From: Myxococcus landrumus
GTDB lineage: Bacteria > Myxococcota > Myxococcia > Myxococcales > Myxococcaceae
Length of the DNA stretch: 64,000 bases
NCBI RefSeq assembly: GCF_017301635.1
Contig: NZ_CP071091.1
Span: forward strand, 8,982,501-9,046,500
Direction of reading: 5' to 3'
Positions 16,619 to 24,915 of this stretch are shown here, piece after piece; the stretch's first letter is position 1, and every line of letters starts with the position of its first letter. A model generated the notes under the pieces. The model searched no databases, was not told the origin of the DNA, and saw only the letters and a program-made list of their open reading frames with translations. Position numbers and translations under genes: made by a program.

Positions 16619-18394
16619 ATGACCTCGGCTCGTGGCAGTACGGGATGGACCTCGGCGGCTCAAGGTGCCCTGGGGTGTTTTCTGGTGGCGGCCTTCTTCG
16701 GGCTGAAGATGACAGCCCCCGGGCTGACCATCTCCTATCACCCCCCTTTCAGCGGCAGCTCGACAGGTGAGCTGTACCAGTGGCTGGGGCATGCATTGCT
16801 GTTGGTGCCTGGCGGTGTCCTGCTGGGCCTCTCGGCCGCGCACTGGGTCTCCGCGCCAGCGGTCCGGCTGTGGCGGCGGTTGGAGGGGCTGACGGCGCAG
16901 GAGAAGACGGCGGGGGCGTTGCTGGTGGGGGTGGTGGCCTTCCTGGCCGCGCGCATCGGGCGCGCCGTGTTCCTGTTGGACCGGCCCTTCACGGATGATG
17001 AGCAGGCGGCTCGCTTCGGGGGGCAGGTGCTCGCCAGTGGCCGGGTCCTGGCGAAGCTGACGGACCCCATCGAGGCCTTCCCCACGCTCTTCTTCTACGT
17101 GCGGGATGGGATGGGCTCCAGCTTCGAGTGGCTGGGCTTGCAGTTGGCGTGGGCGTTCGGCGAGCTGACGGGGACGGGCTCACTCGTCTTCTCGCTCGCG
17201 GCGGCGGTGCCCGCGGTGGCGGTGGCGTGGGTGGTGACACGTCGACTGGGCGCGGCCTGGGGCACGGTGGCCGCGGTGTTGGTGCTGCTGTCGCCGATGT
17301 CCGCGTTGCTGTCCATGACCTCGCACGCGCACCTGCTGTCGCGCGCGGCCCTGTCCGTGGCGGTGGTGTTCTACGTCCAGGCAGAGGAGAAGGGCGGGCG
17401 TTGGTGGACGTGGTTTGGGGCGATGGGGGGCGTGGCCTTCCTGTGCCGTCCCTTCGAGTCACTCTTCTTCCTGGCGCCGTTCTATCTCTGGGTGCTGTGG
17501 AGGCTGGTGCGCCGGGAGCTGCCCGTGGGGGCATGTCTGGGCGGACTGGTGCTGGGCTGGCTGCCCGCGCTGGTGGCGTTCCTCGCCTTCAACCATGCGG
17601 TGACGGGCGATGCGCTGCTGCCCGCGCGCGTGTCCATGTACACGTTCCCGGCGAAGCTCTCGGCGCATGATGGAACGCTGCTGGAGCGCTTTGGCGGGAA
17701 CACCAGCTACAACGCGTTGATGCTCGGGGTGTGGTTCCTGGGGCCCGTGGGCATGTTGTTGGTGGGCGTGGGTGCGTCGTGGGACCGGCTGACGAAGCTG
17801 CTGCTGCTGTCCGTGTTGTCGCTGCTCGGGTTGGGCTTGTTCCATGACAACCACGGCATCCACTCGGTGGGGCCCATCCACTACTCGGAATGTGTGCCGG
17901 CGCTGGCGTTGGTGGCGGTGCATGGACTGAAGCGGCTGGTCGATGTGGCTCGCAAGGCCGAGCTGCCCCGCGCGACGGTGATGGCGGGAGTGCTGGGCGC
18001 GCTGGTGGTGGGCCTCGGAATCCTGGGCACGCGCAACGCGCTGGCCCTGCGCGAGCAGGCTCGCATCCATGAGTCGATGGAGGCGTTCCTGAGCGGGGCG
18101 GGGTTGGGACGCGCGGTGGTGCTGGCGCCGCAGTACGGCGTGGCCTGGAATCAGGTGCCGGCGTTCCGCGAGGTGGGCAGCTTCGTATTCGAGTGGGCCC
18201 CGCCGCGTCCGGACCAGGACCAGGATGTCATCGTGTTGCATGACGGGCCAGGCTTCGCCGAGAAGCTGCGTCCCCAGTTTCCGGACCGGCGCTTCTTCCG
18301 GATGGTGCCGGGTCAGGCTCCGGACCCCTTCCGGCTGGAGCCCTTGGATGGGGGGCCCGCGCCCGCCACCGCGACGGATGAGGGGGCGCGTTGA
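16619..18394 (+). CDS. Multi-pass membrane protein, GT-C glycosyltransferase-like
   Basis: 591 residues from the ATG at 16619 with GGAG just before; an in-frame ATG at 16568 is possible. There are about ten to eleven hydrophobic helices. The loop LDRPFTDDEQAARFGG (acidic triplet at 126-128) fits the first periplasmic loop acidic motif of GT-C enzymes (PMT_2/ArnT/TMTC-like), which take sugars from polyprenyl-phosphate donors. The C-terminal about 110 residues are soluble. It sits between WbqC and the TMTC-like gene. The acceptor is unknown. The GT-C call rests on topology and the acidic loop, not on a recognised family signature. Confidence 0.7.
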   Translation: MTSARGSTGWTSAAQGALGCFLVAAFFGLKMTAPGLTISYHPPFSGSSTGELYQWLGHALLLVPGGVLLGLSAAHWVSAPAVRLWRRLEGLTAQEKTAGALLVGVVAFLAARIGRAVFLLDRPFTDDEQAARFGGQVLASGRVLAKLTDPIEAFPTLFFYVRDGMGSSFEWLGLQLAWAFGELTGTGSLVFSLAAAVPAVAVAWVVTRRLGAAWGTVAAVLVLLSPMSALLSMTSHAHLLSRAALSVAVVFYVQAEEKGGRWWTWFGAMGGVAFLCRPFESLFFLAPFYLWVLWRLVRRELPVGACLGGLVLGWLPALVAFLAFNHAVTGDALLPARVSMYTFPAKLSAHDGTLLERFGGNTSYNALMLGVWFLGPVGMLLVGVGASWDRLTKLLLLSVLSLLGLGLFHDNHGIHSVGPIHYSECVPALALVAVHGLKRLVDVARKAELPRATVMAGVLGALVVGLGILGTRNALALREQARIHESMEAFLSGAGLGRAVVLAPQYGVAWNQVPAFREVGSFVFEWAPPRPDQDQDVIVLHDGPGFAEKLRPQFPDRRFFRMVPGQAPDPFRLEPLDGGPAPATATDEGAR

Positions 18395-18460
18395 TGCACG
18401 GCGCCCGAGCTGAAGTCGCCGTCACCTTGTCCTCCAGGTCCTGAGTTTCCGAGGCCCTTC

Positions 18461-20209
18461 ATGGAATCCTCCGCCGCGCGCTCCAGCTCCATCCGGTCTC
18501 TGCTCATCTTCATCACGGCGTTGGGGGTGTACGCGGGGACGCTGCGCAACGGGCTCGTCTACGACGACAACCAGCTCGTCGTGGACAACCCGTGGCTGCG
18601 CTCACTCGACGGGCTGGGCGATGCCTTCGTGAAGCCGCTGTTCGCCTTCGAGGACTCGCCCATCGAGCAGGCGGAGCGCAGTCACGCGGAGGCGTACTTC
18701 CGGCCCTTCGCCCACGTGCTGCTGTTCGCGGGTCGCACGTTGTTTGGAACCACGGCCTGGCCGTACCACCTGTTGCTGATGCTGCTGCATGCGGTGGCCT
18801 CGGTGGGGGTGGGGTGGTTGTTGCGGACGTGTCTGAGACGTCCCGATGGGAGCCTCACCGCGGAAGCGGAGTGGGCGGCGCTGGCGGGAGCGCTGCTCTT
18901 CGCCGTCCATCCCGTGCACACGGAAGCGGTGGCCTGGGTCAGTGGCTGCATGGATGTGTCGGCGACCTTGCTGGTCCTGCTGGGCGTGCGGCTCATGGTG
19001 GCGGGGCCGGCGTCGTGGGGCCGGGGGGGGGGCGCCGCGCTGCTGTGGTTTTCGGGCCTCATGTTCAAGGAAGTCGCCATCGTGTTCCCCGTGGTGTTGT
19101 GGGCCACGGACCGGGCGGCGGGCGTTCGCCCTGCGAGCCCAGGACTTCGCGGCTGGGCGCTCCGGTATGCACCGCTGGGGTTGGGACTGCTGGGATATGC
19201 GGCGTTCCGGCTGAACGCGGTGGGAGCGTCGCTGCCGGTTCCGGGGGGAGAGGCGCGCGCGGGGATGTATCCCGTGCACACGCTGGCCCTCGCGGGGAAG
19301 TTGATGGGCAAGTTGTTCTGGCCGCATCCGCTCGTGTCGACGGTTCCGCTGCGAGTTTTGCCCGAACCGGCTCAAGTGGCCGTGGGCTTGGTGTTGCTGG
19401 TCGGCCTCCTGGTGGTGCTGTGGTGGGGGCGCCGCGAGACGAGCGCCGCCTTCGCGGGGGCGGTGTGGCTGTTGGCGCCGTTGCTGCCCATCTTCCTGCT
19501 CCAGTTCCGAGGCGTGGAGTCCTATGCGGAGCGGTTTCTCTATCTGCCCTCGGTCGGCTTCTGCCTGCTGGTGGCTGTCGGGCTGAGCTGGGTCCTGGAG
19601 CGCTGGCGCGAGCACGCGCGGGCGCTGCGGCTCTTCGTGGGGGGCCTGGTCGCCATCTTCGCGGTGATGACGCTCTGGCGAGTGCCCGTCTGGCACGATG
19701 ACATCTCGCTGTGGGAAGACAGCGTGGCCTCCGTGCCGGAGCAGCCCCTGCTTCGTGCCTATCTGGGCGCTTCGTATCTCAAGGCGCGGCGCGCGGAGGA
19801 TGCGCTGCCCCAACTGGAGATCGCCGCGCGAGCGTTTCCTCGCAACTACAAGATCCAGAGCGACCTGGCGGTGGCCTTCGCCCTTCTGGGGCGCTTCGAT
19901 GAGTCCATCCTCCAGCTCGAGCGGACTCTCCAGCTCCGTCCCTCCGCGGTCGTGGTGGTCCACAACCTCGGGCTCGCGCTCCGGCGTGCGAAGCGACTGG
20001 ACGAGGCGTTGATGCGCTTCCAGGAGGCGCTGCGGCTGGCGCCCCAGCGGGTGGAGTCCCACCTGGAGGTGGGCCGGACGCTGTTGCAGATGGGGCGGCC
20101 GGCCGAGGCGGTGGCACCGTTCGAGGAAGCCCTGCGCCTGCGTCCGGAGCTGGAGCCCGCGCGCCGTGGATTGCAGCAGGCGCGCATGGCCCTGGGGACG
20201 ACGCCCTGA
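18461..20209 (+). CDS. TMTC-like membrane glycosyltransferase with C-terminal TPR repeats
   Basis: 582 residues from the ATG at 18461. The first periplasmic loop begins YDDNQLVVDNP (Asp35-Asp36), followed by HAEAYFRPF and the TMTC/DUF1736-type block FAVHPVHTEAVAWVSG (about 147-162). Around ten transmembrane helices span residues 12-410. Residues about 425-580 form at least four TPR units (LRAYLGASYLKARRAEDA and similar). Eukaryotic TMTC proteins are GT-C O-mannosyltransferases that use dolichyl-phosphate-mannose. The bacterial homologue is probably a polyprenyl-phosphate-sugar-dependent protein or glycan glycosyltransferase. The last gene of the plus arm; it ends at a strong hairpin. Confidence 0.85.
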   Translation: MESSAARSSSIRSLLIFITALGVYAGTLRNGLVYDDNQLVVDNPWLRSLDGLGDAFVKPLFAFEDSPIEQAERSHAEAYFRPFAHVLLFAGRTLFGTTAWPYHLLLMLLHAVASVGVGWLLRTCLRRPDGSLTAEAEWAALAGALLFAVHPVHTEAVAWVSGCMDVSATLLVLLGVRLMVAGPASWGRGGGAALLWFSGLMFKEVAIVFPVVLWATDRAAGVRPASPGLRGWALRYAPLGLGLLGYAAFRLNAVGASLPVPGGEARAGMYPVHTLALAGKLMGKLFWPHPLVSTVPLRVLPEPAQVAVGLVLLVGLLVVLWWGRRETSAAFAGAVWLLAPLLPIFLLQFRGVESYAERFLYLPSVGFCLLVAVGLSWVLERWREHARALRLFVGGLVAIFAVMTLWRVPVWHDDISLWEDSVASVPEQPLLRAYLGASYLKARRAEDALPQLEIAARAFPRNYKIQSDLAVAFALLGRFDESILQLERTLQLRPSAVVVVHNLGLALRRAKRLDEALMRFQEALRLAPQRVESHLEVGRTLLQMGRPAEAVAPFEEALRLRPELEPARRGLQQARMALGTTP

Positions 20210-20212
20210 CCA

Positions 20213-20248
20213 CCCCAGAAGCCGGCCGTCATCCGGTGGCTTCTGGGG
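20213..20248. terminator. Strong hairpin between the TMTC-like gene and pilI
   Basis: CCCCAGAAGCC (20213-20223) and GGCTTCTGGGG (20238-20248) form an 11-pair perfect stem with a 14-base loop between convergent genes. It probably terminates both, although no T-run follows. Confidence 0.65.
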
Positions 20249-20257
20249 GGGCATGAG

Positions 20258-21025
20258 TCAGCGGAAGTCGCGCCGCTCGAAGATGAAGATGGCCACCGCG
20301 GTGAAGACCGCGGCCCAGCCCAGCGCGTAGCCAGCGCCCGAGAAGAACGTGGCCGCATCGACGGGCAACGCGTACGTCGCATGCGGGCGGAAGTTCACCC
20401 GCTCGAGGTTCGGCAGCAGGTAGTAGAGCGCCGTGGCGAACGTCTTCACGGACCCCGCCTCCAGTCGGTTGGCGATGTCGTAGAGGTCATTGGCCAGGTG
20501 GCCGGCGAAGTAGATGCCGGTCGTGGCGATGGCCGATACCGCGGGGCCCGCGAAGCTGGAGAAGAGGATGCCCGCGCTGGTCAGGACCAGCAGCTCGAAC
20601 CACAGGCCCACCGCCGCGACGAGCTGCACGGAGTTGAGGCTCACCTGGAAGAGCATCAGCTGGCTGATGAAGATGAGCATCATCGCCGTCATCAGCACCG
20701 CGAGCGTCAGCATGTTGCCCGCCAGCCGCGCGAGCAGGAACTGGGTGCGGGAGACCGGCTTGCTCACGACGAGGAAGATGGTGCGCCGTTCGATTTCCCG
20801 GCTGAGCAGTCCGCTCGACAGGAAGATGGTGAGGAAGACGAGGATGAGGCTCATCATTCCCAGACCAAAGTCGGTGAGGACCCGGTCGAACGTCGCGACG
20901 GTGACTTCCGTGATGAGCGTCGACGACAGCAAGACCACCGCGGCGAAGGCACCCACCACCACCGTCACGCGGTTGCGGCGTGCTTCCCGGAAGCCATTCC
21001 AGACCATCGCTCCGAACGCGCTCAT
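20258..21025 (-). CDS. pilI: ABC-2 type permease PilI
   Basis: 255 residues from the ATG at 21025, which overlaps the pilH stop by four bases (ATGA). It has six hydrophobic helices in the ABC-2 permease arrangement, with SREIERRTIFLVVSKPVSR between helices 2 and 3. With PilH it forms the myxobacterial PilGHI transporter. In M. xanthus PilG and PilH are needed for pilus assembly, and the substrate is unknown. The order pilA-G-H-I is conserved here. Confidence 0.93.
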   Translation of the reverse strand: MSAFGAMVWNGFREARRNRVTVVVGAFAAVVLLSSTLITEVTVATFDRVLTDFGLGMMSLILVFLTIFLSSGLLSREIERRTIFLVVSKPVSRTQFLLARLAGNMLTLAVLMTAMMLIFISQLMLFQVSLNSVQLVAAVGLWFELLVLTSAGILFSSFAGPAVSAIATTGIYFAGHLANDLYDIANRLEAGSVKTFATALYYLLPNLERVNFRPHATYALPVDAATFFSGAGYALGWAAVFTAVAIFIFERRDFR

Positions 21026-22002
21026 GTGTTGATCTCCCCGCCGACGCTCGTCGCCCGTCCAGAGTCCTTGAGGGCATCCATGAAGAGTTGCTCCAGTGAG
21101 AACTGAGCCGCCTGGAGGCTGTTGACGCGTCCCCCGGCGGCGAGCACCTGGCTCAGCATCCGTTGGCTCTGCGCATCGGGCACCTGCACGCGCACCCGTC
21201 CATCCAGGGACTGGGTGGTCGTCAGGTCCTGTCCCATGGTCTTCACCTGCTCGGGCTTGAGTCCCTCGATGACCATCTCCACGGTGGGGACTTGCGCGGA
21301 GACCAGCTCCCGGACGCTGCCCTCGCGCACTCGACGGCCACCCACGAGCACGGCCAGCCTGTCGCACAGCGCTTCCACGTCCGGGATGATGTGGCTGCAG
21401 AACAGCACGGTGGTTCCGCGCTCACGCTCGGCGAGGATGAGGTCGCGCATCTGTCGGCGCCCCACGGGGTCCAGGCCGCTGGTGGGCTCATCGAGGATGA
21501 GCATCTTCGGCTTGGCCACCAGGGCCTGCGCCAGTGCCACGCGCTGGACCATGCCCTTCGAGTAGCGGCGAATCTGGAGCTTCTCCGCGGCGCCCATCTC
21601 CACGGCGCCCAGGACCTCCTTCACGCGCAGGTCGAGCTCATGGCCGCTCATGCCGCACAGCTGCCCCGCGAGCGTCACGAACTCGCGGCCCGTGAGGTAC
21701 TCGTAGGGCGCGGGGTTCTCAGGAAGGAAGCCCACGAGCCGACGCGTGGATGCGCGGTCCACGGGTTGCCCGAAGAGCGTCGCGGTGCCGCTGCTCGGCC
21801 GCACCAGGTTCATCAGGATCTTGATGGTGGTGGACTTGCCGGCGCCGTTCGGACCGAGCAGACCGTAGATCTGCCCAGCACCGACCTCGAGGTCCAACCC
21901 CTGGAGCGCACGAACCGTGCGATTGAACCAGAAGCCAACCTTGTAGGTCTTGGACAGGCCTCGGACCTGGATGGGCGGAGCGTCAGGGTTGGGATGAGTC
22001 AT
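21022..22002 (-). CDS. pilH: ABC transporter ATPase PilH
   Basis: 326 residues from the ATG at 22002, with four-base overlaps at both ends (pilG and pilI). Walker A is GPNGAGKST (50-58). The signature is degenerate (YSKGMVQRVALAQ in place of LSGGQ), and Walker B is MLILDEPTSGLDP. A C-terminal extension after the ATPase core (about 225-326) is typical of ABC-2 ATPases. It energises the PilGHI transporter needed for T4P assembly in M. xanthus. Confidence 0.95.
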   Translation of the reverse strand: MTHPNPDAPPIQVRGLSKTYKVGFWFNRTVRALQGLDLEVGAGQIYGLLGPNGAGKSTTIKILMNLVRPSSGTATLFGQPVDRASTRRLVGFLPENPAPYEYLTGREFVTLAGQLCGMSGHELDLRVKEVLGAVEMGAAEKLQIRRYSKGMVQRVALAQALVAKPKMLILDEPTSGLDPVGRRQMRDLILAERERGTTVLFCSHIIPDVEALCDRLAVLVGGRRVREGSVRELVSAQVPTVEMVIEGLKPEQVKTMGQDLTTTQSLDGRVRVQVPDAQSQRMLSQVLAAGGRVNSLQAAQFSLEQLFMDALKDSGRATSVGGEINT

Positions 22003-22907
22003 GGTGCGTTCTTCGAGTCCATGGGCTTGGGGACGATGCGTTCCCCGTCGTCGGTCTTCTCGTCGTAGATGAGCTCCAGGCGGAAGCGGGACGCCGTGGA
22101 ATAGGCGCGACCATCCGTTCCGAGGAAGAGCTGTCCGCCCAAGGGGTCGGCTGGAAGCTCCTTCAGGTCTCCGGCCGCGACCACGGCGTCGAGCGAGCCT
22201 GGGAGGTCTCCCACTCGGCTCTTGTAGCTCTGGATGGCCGTGTCAATGTGCTGGAGCAGCTGCTCCTGGAGGATTTCGTTCACCCGGCGCTCATAGTAGG
22301 CGCGGGTCTCCTCGTCCTCGGCGCCATCGCGCATCATCTGCGCGAGTCCCAGGCTGGTGCTGAAGTCTCCGGCCTGGGCATAGAGCCGGGTTGCCAGCCC
22401 CGAGTACCACTCAGGGGCGCCGGGCTCTTTCGAGAGCTCTTCGATGATGGCGGCGGCCTCTCCGTAGCGCCTCTCGAAGAAGATGAGGTTGTAGGCCAAC
22501 TGGAAGTGGATGCGCTTGTCCTCGGGGGTGTTGGCGATGCCCTTGCGTAGGATTTGCGAGGACTCCTTGACGTTTGCGTACTGCTCGCGCCCGAGGTGGA
22601 TGGGGATGGTGATCCCCGCGAAGGTGTAGACCTTCGAGAATCGAGGATCGAGGTCGGTGGTGAGGTCCGCGTAGTAGTAGATGTCGCGGTACTCAGACAC
22701 GTTCCTGGCCGCTCCGACCCGGTTGATGGTCATCACCCAGAAGTAGTCGGCGACCAGGCCCAGCTGTGCCTTGAACAGCGCCTTGAGGAATCCGGCGCGC
22801 GGCAGGATGGGGCGATCACCCAGGTGGGGCGGGGGGAGAGGCCGGCTCGCGTGGAACAGCACCAGGACCAGTCCAGCGGCCAGGAGCACGGTTGGCAGCT
22901 TGCGCAT
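21999..22907 (-). CDS. pilG: PilG, accessory protein of the PilGHI transporter
   Basis: 302 residues from the second of two adjacent ATGs; AGGGA lies about five bases before the ATG at 22907, while the ATG at 22910 is too close to it. One N-terminal membrane segment (TVLLAAGLVLVLF) precedes a periplasmic TPR-like helical region (about 30-215). A small C-terminal domain (LPADPLGGQLFLGTDGRAYS) resembles the C-terminus of pseudopilin-like or type II secretion G-related proteins. In M. xanthus PilG is required for pilus assembly together with PilH. Identified by position, size and the pilG-H-I order. Confidence 0.88.
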   Translation of the reverse strand: MRKLPTVLLAAGLVLVLFHASRPLPPPHLGDRPILPRAGFLKALFKAQLGLVADYFWVMTINRVGAARNVSEYRDIYYYADLTTDLDPRFSKVYTFAGITIPIHLGREQYANVKESSQILRKGIANTPEDKRIHFQLAYNLIFFERRYGEAAAIIEELSKEPGAPEWYSGLATRLYAQAGDFSTSLGLAQMMRDGAEDEETRAYYERRVNEILQEQLLQHIDTAIQSYKSRVGDLPGSLDAVVAAGDLKELPADPLGGQLFLGTDGRAYSTASRFRLELIYDEKTDDGERIVPKPMDSKNAP

Positions 22908-22925
22908 CATGTCCCTAAAAAGAAG

Positions 22926-22959
22926 CACGGGACACCTGAAGAAGCTCAGGCGTCCCGTG
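22926..22959 (-). terminator. Attenuator/terminator between pilA and pilG
   Basis: On the minus strand CACGGGACGCCTGA pairs with TCAGGTGTCCCGTG (14 positions, one G-U), has a six-base loop and is followed by CTTCTTTTT. This is a textbook intrinsic terminator. The T-run is directly joined to the pilG ribosome binding site, so pilG-H-I must be transcribed by read-through. That suits a very abundant pilin and scarce transporter subunits. Confidence 0.85.
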
Positions 22960-23010
22960 AATACTACGCGACATCATGTCGATGTGGAGGACTGTGTCGC
23001 GACCACCCGA

Positions 23011-23595
23011 TTACGGGCAGCTCACGTCGTTGTAGGCGTTGCCCGGCTCGCCGCCGCTGACCGACGTCGAGTCGACGCCGCAGGTGCCGGTCAGGTTGGT
23101 GGAGACCGTCGCGATCGACGTGATGGCCCACGTGTCGCCTTCGGGGTCGTTGTCGACGTTACCGGTCGCCGAGGCGTTGAAGCTGCAGTTCGGGCAGGTG
23201 CCGGTGATGCCAGGGGTCAGCGCGGGGCCGCCCGTCGGAACCTGCGTGAAGCGCGCCTGGTCCTGACCGATGCAGCCGGCCGTGTAGGTGCGCGCATTGA
23301 CGGCCTGCGCCACGGAAGCGCAAGCGGCGATGCCGTAGGTGTAGCGGTTGCCCGGCTCCGGATCAAAGCCGACGACCTTGAAGTCGCTGACGTACTTGTC
23401 CTTCTCGCCGAAGTACGCCTTCTGGGCCGTGAAGATGGCCTTCAGGTTGGTCTTCGCCTCCGACTGCTTGGACTTGGCCTGGAAGCGAATGAAGTTCGGG
23501 ATGGCGATGGCCGCCAGGATGCCGATGATCGCGACCACGATCATCAACTCGATGAGGGTGAAGCCACCCTTCTTCTTCATCAGACGATTCAGCAT
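23011..23595 (-). CDS. pilA: Type IV major pilin PilA
   Basis: 194 residues from the ATG at 23595. The leader MLNRLMKKKGG would be cut by PilD before Phe, giving FTLIELMIVVAIIGILAA with Glu5. This is a canonical class III signal peptide and N-terminal helix. The region up to about residue 75 (RFQAKSKQSEAKTNLKAIF) is typical of myxobacterial PilA. The C-terminal part is variable and holds six cysteines (ACAS, GCIG, TCPNC, TCGV and a last SCP), so up to three disulfides. An internal ATG at 23580 would give a shorter leader. It is driven by a sigma-54 promoter and followed by an attenuator. Confidence 0.96.
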   Translation of the reverse strand: MLNRLMKKKGGFTLIELMIVVAIIGILAAIAIPNFIRFQAKSKQSEAKTNLKAIFTAQKAYFGEKDKYVSDFKVVGFDPEPGNRYTYGIAACASVAQAVNARTYTAGCIGQDQARFTQVPTGGPALTPGITGTCPNCSFNASATGNVDNDPEGDTWAITSIATVSTNLTGTCGVDSTSVSGGEPGNAYNDVSCP

Positions 23596-23649
23596 GTCGG
23601 GAGTGCTCCGCAGGTGCAGGAGGGGGGTTGAACGACAGCCCAGAGTCAT

Positions 23650-23665
23650 AGCACGAACGGTGCCA
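23650..23665 (-). promoter_or_regulatory. Sigma-54 (-24/-12) promoter of pilA
   Basis: The minus-strand sequence is TGGCACCGTTCGTGCT. GG and GC are exactly 10 bases apart, and only one position (G for T in TTGC) departs from the TGGCAC-N5-TTGCW consensus. Transcription would start near 23639, about 45 bases before the ATG. M. xanthus pilA is known to be sigma-54- and PilR-dependent. Confidence 0.85.
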
Positions 23666-23813
23666 CGCCCAACAATTGGCCCAACCCGGTGAATTCCCAT
23701 CGAAGGTCACCCGGTTCCTTGCTCGGCTGTTCCTCGGGCTGCCAAATTTTGTCACCACGGCTGACGGAATTCGTCGATCCGCGATGCTGCCCTCTTGGGG
23801 CCGCGACGCTAGG

Positions 23814-24899
23814 ATGCCGGGCTCCGTGACGGATTCCTCCCTCGTGCCGACCTGGGCCGGGCCTGTCTTCACCGCCTTCCTCCTGGTCCTCGGCCTCTGC
23901 ATCGGCAGCTTCCTCAACGTCGTCATCGCCCGCGTTCCCGAAGGACTGAGCATCGTCCGACCTGGCTCTCGCTGCCCAAAGTGTGGGCACGTCCTGTCCT
24001 GGTACGAGAACATTCCCGTTCTTTCGTGGCTCGCGCTGCGGGGCCGGTGCCGGGGGTGCCGTGCGCCCATCTCCGCGCGCTATGTGCTGGTGGAGCTGCT
24101 CACCGGATTGCTCTTCCTCGCGTGCCTGCGGCGGTTCGGCTGGACGTACGAGCTGCTGCCCGCGTTGGTGCTCGTGTCGCTGTTGGTTCCGCTCACGTTC
24201 ATCGACCTGGCGCACTGGATTCTGCCGTTCTCGCTCACCATCCCCGGCATCGCCGCGGGGTTGGTGCTCGCCTTCCCGAGCGGCGTGGACGCGGTGGTGG
24301 ACGCGACGCTGGGCGCGGTCATCGGGTTCCTCACGTTCCGCTTGATGGAGTACGTGGGATGGAAGGTGTTCCGGAAGGAGGCGCTCGGCGGAGGAGACAA
24401 GTTCCTCGTCGCGTTGCTCGGCGCATTCCTCTCCTGGCGCGCGCTGCTCGGCATTCTCTTCCTGTCATCGCTGCAGGGCGCGGTGGTGGGCCTCTCGATG
24501 TTGGGGCTCACGGGGCGCGCGGGTCCCTCGACTCTGCCAGAGGCACCGACACCTCCTGCACCTGAAGGGACTTCACCGCCGACCTCCGAAACAGGAGATG
24601 CGCCACCTGTGGCGGAAGCGGAGCCGCCCGAGCCCACGATGACCTGGGAGTTCACCCGCCCGGGGCTGCCGCTCTGGAAGCGGCTGGTCCTGGTGCCGTG
24701 GTGCCTGCTGTTCCAGCCCATTCCCGATGCGCCCCTCGATGACGAGACAGGCGAGGAAGAAGAGTGGGTGCCTGGGCCCACCAACATTCCCTTCGGCCCC
24801 TGGTTGGCGCTGGCGGGCCTGGAGGTGATGTTGCTGGGGCCGTGGATGGCGCGGGTGCTGCCCATGGATATCGCGATGCTGTTGGGAGGCTCGAGGTGA
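23814..24899 (+). CDS. pilD: Prepilin peptidase / N-methyltransferase PilD
   Basis: 361 residues from the ATG at 23814; a GTG at 23826 is an equally possible start. The N-terminal domain has the zinc tetracysteine Cys54, Cys57, Cys79 and Cys82. The catalytic aspartates are Asp131 (LTFIDLAHW) and Asp195 in the GxGD-type motif GGGDKF. It cleaves the PilA leader and methylates the new N-terminal Phe in the inner membrane. Unusually, a Pro/Glu-rich soluble insertion of roughly 95 residues (about 235-330) separates the seventh helix from the final conserved NIPFGPWLALAG helix. It is divergent from pilA, with the pilA promoter in the shared gap. Confidence 0.95.
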   Translation: MPGSVTDSSLVPTWAGPVFTAFLLVLGLCIGSFLNVVIARVPEGLSIVRPGSRCPKCGHVLSWYENIPVLSWLALRGRCRGCRAPISARYVLVELLTGLLFLACLRRFGWTYELLPALVLVSLLVPLTFIDLAHWILPFSLTIPGIAAGLVLAFPSGVDAVVDATLGAVIGFLTFRLMEYVGWKVFRKEALGGGDKFLVALLGAFLSWRALLGILFLSSLQGAVVGLSMLGLTGRAGPSTLPEAPTPPAPEGTSPPTSETGDAPPVAEAEPPEPTMTWEFTRPGLPLWKRLVLVPWCLLFQPIPDAPLDDETGEEEEWVPGPTNIPFGPWLALAGLEVMLLGPWMARVLPMDIAMLLGGSR

Positions 24900-24915
24900 G
24901 GCGCGGGGGCGTGCG

